Source of the DNA: an uncultured Prosthecobacter sp.
GTDB lineage: Bacteria; Verrucomicrobiota; Verrucomicrobiia; Verrucomicrobiales; Verrucomicrobiaceae
NCBI GenBank assembly: GCA_947523045.1
Contig: CANNUR010000155.1
Location: 1 to 7,071 of the forward strand
DNA length: 7,071 nt
Direction of reading: 5' to 3'
Numbering within the stretch: the first letter of the stretch is position 1; each line of letters opens with the position of its first letter. The notes beneath the pieces were generated by a model that saw nothing but the letters and a program-made list of their open reading frames with translations, was not told where the DNA came from and searched no databases. This document shows positions 1 to 4,706 of the stretch, piece after piece. Both the position numbers and the translations under genes were made by a program.

Positions 1-514
1 GGTAGGCGCCGATCAGGAGCTGCTGACCCGTCTGGCCACGGGCGTAGAACGTGCGCTGCACCTGCACGCCGCCGAACGAGCGGTTGTCGAGCAGGCCGCC
101 GTACTCACGGGCGAACGGGACGCCCTGCGCCACACACTGGTCGATGATGTTGGCGCTCACCTCGGCGAGGCGGTGAACGTTGGACTCGCGCGAACGGTAG
201 TCGCCGCCCTTCACCGTGTCGTAGAACAACCGGTGTACGGAGTCGTTGTCGTTCTGGTAGTTCTTGGCGGCGTTGATGCCGCCTTGCGCGGCGATCGAGT
301 GGGCGCGGCGCGGGCTGTCCTGGAAGCAGAAGCACTTCACCTTGTAGCCGAGCTCGGAGAGCGTGGCGGCGGCCGAGGAACCGGCGAGGCCGCTGCCGAC
401 GACGATCACCGTGTACTTGCGCTTGTTCTTCGGGTTGATGAGCTTCGAGTCCTGCTTGTGCTTGGACCACTTGAGGGCCATCGGGCCGGAGGGGATCTTG
501 GAGTCGAGGGGCAT
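1..514 (-). CDS. sdhA: Succinate dehydrogenase/fumarate reductase flavoprotein subunit, N-terminal part (cut by window edge)
   Basis: SdhA oxidises succinate to fumarate (or the reverse) on a covalently bound FAD and passes electrons to the iron-sulfur subunit SdhB at the inner face of the membrane. The first 171 residues are present; the rest lies beyond position 1. Visible motifs are the Rossmann dinucleotide-binding motif [14 protein letters not shown] (residues 36-49) and [16 protein letters not shown] (69-84), in which His72 is the expected FAD attachment residue. [14 protein letters not shown] (136-149) and [11 protein letters not shown] (161-171) follow. The N-terminus LDSKIPSGP resembles the B-type flavoproteins of Bacteroidetes such as Bacteroides FrdA, which supports the ATG at 514 rather than the in-frame ATG at 481. 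No clear Shine-Dalgarno sequence precedes either. The gene starts 37 bp after sdhC on the same strand, so the two are almost certainly one operon, with sdhB expected next. Direction of reaction in vivo cannot be told from sequence. Confidence 0.96.
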   Translation of the reverse strand, partial: MPLDSKIPSGPMALKWSKHKQDSKLINPKNKRKYTVIVVGSGLAGSSAAATLSELGYKVKCFCFQDSPRRAHSIAAQGGINAAKNYQNDNDSVHRLFYDTVKGGDYRSRESNVHRLAEVSANIIDQCVAQGVPFAREYGGLLDNRSFGGVQVQRTFYARGQTGQQLLIGAY

Positions 515-551
515 GGCGTGAAGGGGTCGGAGGCTTGGAAGGGGGCGGGAT

Positions 552-1262
552 TCAGCGTCCGTAGCCGAAGAGCAGGATGGCGATGGGGATCGAGCAGTTG
601 CCGACCAGAATGAGCAGGGCGAAGGCGCGGCCGAGCTTTTGGAACAGCGGCCAGGTCTTGTGGGTGGCGAGACCGAGGGTCTGGAAGATGCTGGCGACAC
701 CATGGCCGAGGTGGCTGCAGAGCAGGACCATGGCGAGGATGTAGAACGCCGAGACCGGCGCCGAGGAGAAGCCGTCGATCACCATCTTGTAGACATTGTG
801 CACGGTCTCGCCGTGCAGGTCGGTCTTGTAGGCCGGACCATCGAAACCGAAACCGGTGCGGACGGTGAAGTGCAGGAGGTGGAAGACGATGAAGGCGAGG
901 ACCGTCAGGCCGCTCCAGATCATGGTGCGCGAGGCGCGTGAGGAGACCTTGGCGACATCGACGCCATACTTGTCCTGGCGGGCAGCGCGGTTGGCGCGGG
1001 TCAGCTGGATGGTGGCCACCACATGGATGACCAAGGCGCTGAGCAGGCCAAGACGGGCGATCCAGACGCCGCCGCCGTGCAGGGCGGTTTGCAGCATGTG
1101 ACCGTATTCGTTGATCGCCTCGGGGCCGGCGAAGACCAGCAGGTTGCCAATCATGTGACCGAGGACGAAGAGCGCCAGCAGGGCTCCGGTCAGGGCGACA
1201 AGAATCTTCTTGCCGATGGTCGAGGTGTAAAAACGCGAAATCGGGTCAAAAACGGCGCTCAT
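552..1262 (-). CDS. sdhC: Succinate dehydrogenase cytochrome b subunit (B-type, five helices, di-heme)
   Basis: This is the membrane anchor of succinate dehydrogenase/fumarate reductase, carrying electrons between the iron-sulfur subunit and menaquinone or another quinone. The 236-residue protein has about five hydrophobic helices, near residues 20-46, 66-88, 113-135, 168-194 and 210-233. This is the single-anchor, B-type layout of Bacillus SdhC and Wolinella FrdC, not the SdhC+SdhD pair of proteobacteria. Candidate heme ligands fall one per helix: His36 (in GHMIGN), His80 (VIHVVATI), His128 or His131 (FHLLHF) and His184 or His187 (SHLGHG), as expected for two b hemes. The ATG at 1262 gives the usual short N-terminus before the first helix; upstream there is only a weak GGTGAG about 11 bases away. 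It is the first gene of the sdhC-sdhA cluster and lies 79 bp downstream of the metallopeptidase gene on the same strand. Identification is firm; quinone type is inferred. Confidence 0.95.
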   Translation of the reverse strand: MSAVFDPISRFYTSTIGKKILVALTGALLALFVLGHMIGNLLVFAGPEAINEYGHMLQTALHGGGVWIARLGLLSALVIHVVATIQLTRANRAARQDKYGVDVAKVSSRASRTMIWSGLTVLAFIVFHLLHFTVRTGFGFDGPAYKTDLHGETVHNVYKMVIDGFSSAPVSAFYILAMVLLCSHLGHGVASIFQTLGLATHKTWPLFQKLGRAFALLILVGNCSIPIAILLFGYGR

Positions 1263-1341
1263 GGGTGTTGAAACTCACCATGCCGATACGTTGGCAGGTG
1301 GCAAGACGCTCGTGGAAATTTTCTTTTCCAGTCGCGATTCT
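1263..1341 (-). promoter_or_regulatory. Intergenic leader upstream of sdhC
   Basis: The 79 bp between the metallopeptidase stop and the sdhC start is the natural place for a promoter of the sdh operon. It contains an A/T-rich patch (about 1313-1330) in otherwise GC-rich sequence. I could not identify a convincing -35/-10 pair with correct spacing, so this marks a probable regulatory region, not a mapped promoter. Read-through from the upstream gene is possible. Confidence 0.3.
1313..1330. repeat. A/T-rich inverted repeat between the metallopeptidase gene and sdhC
   Basis: TGGAAA and TTTCCA form perfect 6-bp arms around a 6-base spacer (TTTTCT on the plus strand). It starts 12 bases past the metallopeptidase stop codon. 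As an RNA hairpin it would be weak because the stem is A/T-rich and no U-tract follows on the minus strand. It may instead be a protein-binding site upstream of sdhC, or chance. Confidence 0.3.
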
Positions 1342-2625
1342 TCACTGCACCTGCACCTTCACGCCGATGGTCCGATAAGCGGCGACGATCTCTTCTGCGA
1401 GCTTTTTGTAGGGACGCTCATCGACCAGCAGGGCCACATGACGCAGGATGGCCGCCTCATCATTGAAGGGCGGCGGCTTCAGGTCGCGCGGGTAGCTGAA
1501 CCGCCCTCCGTCGAGACGCTTGACGCGCGGATCGGCAAAGAAGGCGCGCATCGCGGCGACCTCGCCGTGCACCGCCTCCATGAAGCGCAGGAAGCGAGCC
1601 CCAGTCTTGTCGCCGTCCAGGTGGCAGAAGTAATACACCAGCAGGTGCGACTTGTGATACATCTCGCGCATGCGCTCCGCCGTCGTACTGGCGGCATCCC
1701 AGGCGTCGCGCCCCAGGGTCAGGTGCGCCTCCAGATTCTCGATCACCGGCTGAAAACCGTACTTGGCCCAGCTGTCGATCGCCTCCTTCATCGCTGTCTT
1801 GTGCGAATCGGCACGGAAGACGCCCGCGCGGTAGGGCAGCATCTCGACATACTCGGCGGTGCCTTCAATGACCCACTTGGGCAGGAAGGCCAGATAGTCA
1901 TGCATCATCTGGTGGGTGATCTCATGCACGAGCGTGTCGCTGGAGAAGTCGCTCTTGAAATAGGTCTGGCCGCGCTTTTCCAGCCCCAGGCTGGCAAAGG
2001 GGATGCGGAAGGTTTTTTCCGCCGTGTTGTAGACCCCACCCGACAATTCCGGGCCACCGGCGGCGACATAGTCTTCGCGCGTTTCATACAGCGCCGCGAG
2101 AAAGCGCGGCAGGCCATCGGGCGGCCGGCAGACGACACCCCAGGGCAGCGCGTCGACGACCGCGCGCGTGGCTTCAAAGGTGCGTGCCACCTCGGTCATG
2201 ACACTGCCCGCCAGCTTGGCCTGGGAGGTGAACTCGAAGGCCTCCGACTGATACACGTAGCGGCGTGCGGCGGCGTTTTCCTCGACGGCACGGATCTCCA
2301 CCGAGCGCGTCGGCACCGTCACCGTGCCCGGCCAAGTGCGCTTCTCGATCGGCAGCCGGAGCGGGTCGGTTGCGGTCGCCGGGGCACTGCCACCGCCACC
2401 GGCGGTGCGCGCAAAGGCCTGATCCGCTTCGCTCAGGCGGGCGAGCGGAAACGGCACCGTCTGGCCGTTGCCCATGCGCAGCAGCACGCTGTCGCCCTCC
2501 AAACCGGCAAAGGCCGCCTCGACGGTGCGCCCCTGCAGGTCGGTCCACTGGCGCGACACCTGCTGGGCGGACAGCGGGGCAAACAGAAGCGCCATTGTGG
2601 TGGCCAGGAGGTGGAACACTCTCAT
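1342..2625 (-). CDS. Secreted SHD1-like domain / HEXXH zinc metallopeptidase-like protein
   Basis: This is a 427-residue exported protein of unknown substrate. Residues 1-20 are a signal peptide with an apparent signal peptidase I site at LSA|QQ. Residues 22-72 resemble the SHD1 (SLA1 homology) module common in secreted proteins of Verrucomicrobia and Planctomycetes: RQWTDLQGRTVEAAF near its start and VPFPLARLSEADQAF at its end. A Gly/Ala/Pro-rich linker (73-92) follows. The C-terminal half has the gluzincin-type zinc site: HEITH at 234-238 (His234 and His238 as ligands, Glu235 as catalytic base), then WVIEGTAEYVE at 251-261, where Glu254 is the likely third ligand, as in M1-like and DUF1570-like peptidases. 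All key residues are intact, so it is probably active, but it could be a non-proteolytic relative. The ATG at 2625 is chosen because the signal peptide follows it directly; no Shine-Dalgarno sequence is visible. It is divergent from nspC and may share its promoter region. Confidence 0.85.
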   Translation of the reverse strand: MRVFHLLATTMALLFAPLSAQQVSRQWTDLQGRTVEAAFAGLEGDSVLLRMGNGQTVPFPLARLSEADQAFARTAGGGGSAPATATDPLRLPIEKRTWPGTVTVPTRSVEIRAVEENAAARRYVYQSEAFEFTSQAKLAGSVMTEVARTFEATRAVVDALPWGVVCRPPDGLPRFLAALYETREDYVAAGGPELSGGVYNTAEKTFRIPFASLGLEKRGQTYFKSDFSSDTLVHEITHQMMHDYLAFLPKWVIEGTAEYVEMLPYRAGVFRADSHKTAMKEAIDSWAKYGFQPVIENLEAHLTLGRDAWDAASTTAERMREMYHKSHLLVYYFCHLDGDKTGARFLRFMEAVHGEVAAMRAFFADPRVKRLDGGRFSYPRDLKPPPFNDEAAILRHVALLVDERPYKKLAEEIVAAYRTIGVKVQVQ

Positions 2626-2719
2626 GCCGGCGTTTTAGCACCGGACACGGTCCGGACGCAAGCCCGCACTGGTGCAAGGTTTCACTGGCGGCTCCGGCGC
2701 ATCTCTCTATGGGCAGGCC
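2626..2719. promoter_or_regulatory. Divergent intergenic region between the metallopeptidase gene and nspC
   Basis: These 94 bp separate two genes transcribed away from each other, so promoters for both should lie here or just inside the gene starts. The region includes a perfect inverted repeat (2641-2655) and two copies of CACTGG (2667-2672 and 2683-2688). I did not find clear -35/-10 elements or strong ribosome binding sites for either gene. Confidence 0.45.
2641..2655. repeat. Perfect inverted repeat in the divergent promoter region
   Basis: CCGGAC-ACG-GTCCGG has 6-bp arms with a 3-base centre and overlaps a second self-complementary octamer, GTCCGGAC (2650-2657). It lies 16 bp upstream of the metallopeptidase start and 64 bp upstream of the nspC start. 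No T-tract follows on either strand, so it does not look like a terminator. An operator for a dimeric regulator, or a leader hairpin in the metallopeptidase mRNA, are the plausible roles; neither is proven. Confidence 0.35.
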
Positions 2720-3910
2720 ATGATCTTCACGCCCCCCCACGTTTTCGAGCAGCCGCCGCCCGCCTTCGACCTGACCCGCCTCGACACGCCGGCCTTTGTC
2801 GTCGACCTCGGCCTGCTGCAGGCGAACCTGGAAAAGCTGGCCCGCGTCCAGGAGGCCTCCGGCGCCAAGATCCTGCTCGCCCTCAAGGGCTTTGCCATGC
2901 ACGCAACCTTCCCGCTTGTGCGACGTTACCTGCAGGGTTGCTGCGCCAGCGGCCTGCACGAGGCGCTGCTCGCACGCGAGGAGTTTGACCGCGAAGTCCA
3001 TGTGTACGCGCCGGCCTTCAAGGAGTCGGAACTGTCGCAACTCCTGCCGATCGCCGACCACATCAGCTTCAACTCGCCGGCTCAATGGCGGCGCTTCCGC
3101 CCCCAGCTGGACGCCGCGCGCGCCGCCGGCCTGCACGTCCCCAGTCCGGGGCTGCGCGTCAACCCCGAGCACAGCGAAGTCGAGGTCAGCCTGTATGATC
3201 CCTGCTCGCCCGGCTGCCGGCTCGGCACACGCGCTGCGGCGATTGAGAACGAGGATCTCGACGGCTTGGAGGGCCTGCACTTCCACGCCCTGTGCGAACA
3301 GGACGCCGACGTGCTGGAACGCACCCTGGCGGCCGTGGAGGCACGTTTCCCACGCCTGCTGCAGCAGGTGCGCTGGGTCAACATGGGCGGCGGCCATCAC
3401 ATCACCCGCAACGACTACGATGTCGAACGCCTGGTGCGCCTGATCCGCGGCTTCCGCGAACGCTGGGCCAAGGAAGTTTACCTGGAGCCCGGCGAGGCCG
3501 TGGCCCTCAACACCGGTTATTTGGTCGCCACCGTGCTTGACCTGGTGCCGACCGATGTGCCCACGGCCATCCTCGACACCTCGGCGAGCGCCCACATGCC
3601 GGACACCCTGGAGATGCCCTACCGACCGCACATCATCGGCTCGGGCCGGCCAGGCGAATTCGCCCACGCCTACCGACTCGGCGGCCTCACCTGCCTGGCC
3701 GGCGATGTCATCGGCGAGTACAGCTTCCCCGAGCCCCTGCGCCCCGGGCAGCGGCTGGTGTTCACCGACATGGCGCACTACACCATGGTCAAGACAACCA
3801 CCTTCAACGGCGTGCCGCACCCGGACATCGACCTCTTTGATCCCGCCAGCGGCGAACTGCGCGTGGTGCGCCGGTTTGGCTACGCGGATTTCAAAAACCG
3901 GCTGTCATAA
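2720..3910 (+). CDS. nspC: Carboxynorspermidine/carboxyspermidine decarboxylase
   Basis: NspC is a PLP-dependent alanine-racemase-fold decarboxylase that converts carboxynorspermidine to norspermidine or carboxyspermidine to spermidine, in the cytoplasm. It is the last step of the polyamine route that uses aspartate semialdehyde instead of decarboxylated SAM. The 396-residue protein opens with the family-typical LDTPAFVVDLGLL (21-33). Lys56 in LALKGFAMH is the expected PLP Schiff-base lysine. Further signatures are GLHFHALCEQ (185-194), the glycine-rich phosphate loop NMGGGHH (221-227), LEPGEA (255-260) and Cys325 in LTCLAGD, the cross-subunit catalytic cysteine of this fold. The ATG at 2720 fits the usual length; an in-frame GTG at 2672 would add 16 low-complexity residues and is disfavoured. 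GGGCAGG just before the ATG is too close to be a convincing ribosome site. The partner carboxynorspermidine synthase/dehydrogenase is not in the window. The gene ends overlapping the phosphorylase gene on the other strand. Confidence 0.94.
   Translation: MIFTPPHVFEQPPPAFDLTRLDTPAFVVDLGLLQANLEKLARVQEASGAKILLALKGFAMHATFPLVRRYLQGCCASGLHEALLAREEFDREVHVYAPAFKESELSQLLPIADHISFNSPAQWRRFRPQLDAARAAGLHVPSPGLRVNPEHSEVEVSLYDPCSPGCRLGTRAAAIENEDLDGLEGLHFHALCEQDADVLERTLAAVEARFPRLLQQVRWVNMGGGHHITRNDYDVERLVRLIRGFRERWAKEVYLEPGEAVALNTGYLVATVLDLVPTDVPTAILDTSASAHMPDTLEMPYRPHIIGSGRPGEFAHAYRLGGLTCLAGDVIGEYSFPEPLRPGQRLVFTDMAHYTMVKTTTFNGVPHPDIDLFDPASGELRVVRRFGYADFKNRLS
3905..3910. other. Tail-to-tail overlap of nspC and the purine nucleoside phosphorylase gene
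   Basis: The six bases TCATAA serve both genes. On the plus strand they are the final Ser codon and the TAA stop of nspC; on the minus strand they read TTA (final Leu) and TGA (stop) of the phosphorylase gene. There is therefore no intergenic space for a conventional terminator, and each transcript must end inside the other gene. Confidence 0.9.
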
Positions 3911-4666
3911 GGCCGCCTGCAGCAGCGCGGCCAGGCGGGTGGAAGCGGCGCGGCCGACCGCGACCACCTCGGCATGGTGCAGGTTGCCCGGGGCCAGGCC
4001 GGCGGCCCAGTTGGTGAGCATCGAGACCCCGGCGACCTGCATGCCGAGCGCCCGCGCCTGGATCGCCTCGGGCACGGTCGACATGCCAACTGCGTCGGCA
4101 CCGAGCCGCCCCAGCATGCGCACCTCGGCGGGTGTTTCATACTGCGGCCCCTGCACGGCGGCATAAACCCCTTCGCGCAAGGTCTGTCCCAGGCGGCCGG
4201 CGGCCTCGTGAAACACCCTGCGCCACTTGGCATCGTACACCTCGCTCATGTCGTGAAAGTGCGGCCCGCCGCGCAGGGGTGAATCGCCGAGCAGGTTGAG
4301 ATGATCGCCGATCAGCATCAGCTCGCCCACGGCGAAGGCCGGGTTCAGGCAGCCGGCGGCGTTGGTGAGCACGAGTCGACGCACCCCGAGGTCATGCAGC
4401 ACACGCACCCCGGCGGCGACTTCAGCGGCGGTCAGGCCCTCATAGAGATGGCGGCGCCCCTGGGCGAACAGCACCGGTCGACCCGCGGCCATACGCACCA
4501 GGACAAGGCGCCCGGCATGGCCGGGCACGGTGGAAGCCGACAGGCCCGGGACCTCGGCATAGGGCACTTCCAGCGCGACTTCAAAGGCGTCCACCACGCT
4601 GCCGAGGCCGCTGCCGAGGACGACAGCGGTGTCAGCTCGGGCGGACTGCAGCAGGGCATAACTCAT
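3905..4666 (-). CDS. Purine nucleoside phosphorylase, trimeric (low-molecular-mass) type
   Basis: The enzyme cleaves (deoxy)inosine and (deoxy)guanosine with phosphate to the free base and (deoxy)ribose-1-phosphate in cytosolic purine salvage. Family motifs appear in order in the 253-residue protein: phosphate-binding GSGLG (18-22), PGH (48-50), GRRHLYEG (70-77), TNAAG (101-105), QGPQYETPAE (172-181), GMSTVPE (194-200) and MLTNWAAG (216-223). Glu177 and Asn219 match the human enzyme's base-recognition Glu201 and Asn243, pointing to 6-oxopurines. 5'-Methylthioadenosine phosphorylases carry aspartates in place of this Asn, so that alternative is unlikely. The ATG at 4666 gives the standard N-terminus; the open frame continues 39 residues further upstream, into the RND gene, without family similarity. 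No clear Shine-Dalgarno sequence is seen. It starts 40 bp after the RND transporter stop on the same strand, suggesting co-transcription. Homologues are called punA or deoD by organism, so no symbol is given. Confidence 0.94.
   Translation of the reverse strand: MSYALLQSARADTAVVLGSGLGSVVDAFEVALEVPYAEVPGLSASTVPGHAGRLVLVRMAAGRPVLFAQGRRHLYEGLTAAEVAAGVRVLHDLGVRRLVLTNAAGCLNPAFAVGELMLIGDHLNLLGDSPLRGGPHFHDMSEVYDAKWRRVFHEAAGRLGQTLREGVYAAVQGPQYETPAEVRMLGRLGADAVGMSTVPEAIQARALGMQVAGVSMLTNWAAGLAPGNLHHAEVVAVGRAASTRLAALLQAAL
3911..3938. repeat. GC-rich inverted repeats just past the nspC stop codon
   Basis: Immediately after the nspC stop, GGCCGC (3911-3916) pairs with GCGGCC (3927-3932) across 10 bases. 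An alternative stem pairs CCGCCTG (3913-3919) with CAGGCGG (3932-3938). The sequence also codes for the end of the phosphorylase. It could fold in the nspC mRNA 3' end, but there is no T-tract, so it is not a standard intrinsic terminator. GC-rich coding DNA often gives such pairings by chance. Confidence 0.25.
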
Positions 4667-4706
4667 GGCGATCCAATCGGAGGATTTGAAGCGACTGCAA
4701 GCACCA

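Noticed and set aside
1313..1330. Intrinsic terminator after the metallopeptidase gene
   Set aside because: The stem is A/T-rich and short, and no run of U follows it on the minus-strand transcript.
2672..2719. Upstream GTG start for nspC
   Set aside because: The 16 extra residues are Gly/Ser-rich and unlike the family N-terminus; the ATG at 2720 gives the usual NspC length.
1261..2988. Long plus-strand open frame (575 codons) opposite the metallopeptidase gene and into nspC
   Set aside because: It is antisense to a gene with clear signal peptide, domain and catalytic motifs; its translation is Arg/His/Gly-rich with no recognisable domain, as expected from a GC-rich mirror frame.
2174..3820. 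Minus-strand open frame (548 codons) opposite nspC
   Set aside because: It lies antisense to a well-conserved NspC and overlaps the protease gene in another frame; no domain is recognisable.
3905..4666. 5'-methylthioadenosine phosphorylase, which would link to polyamine synthesis next door
   Set aside because: The base-site residues Glu177 and Asn219 are those of 6-oxopurine phosphorylases, and the aspartates of the MTA enzyme are absent. The NspC route also does not release methylthioadenosine.
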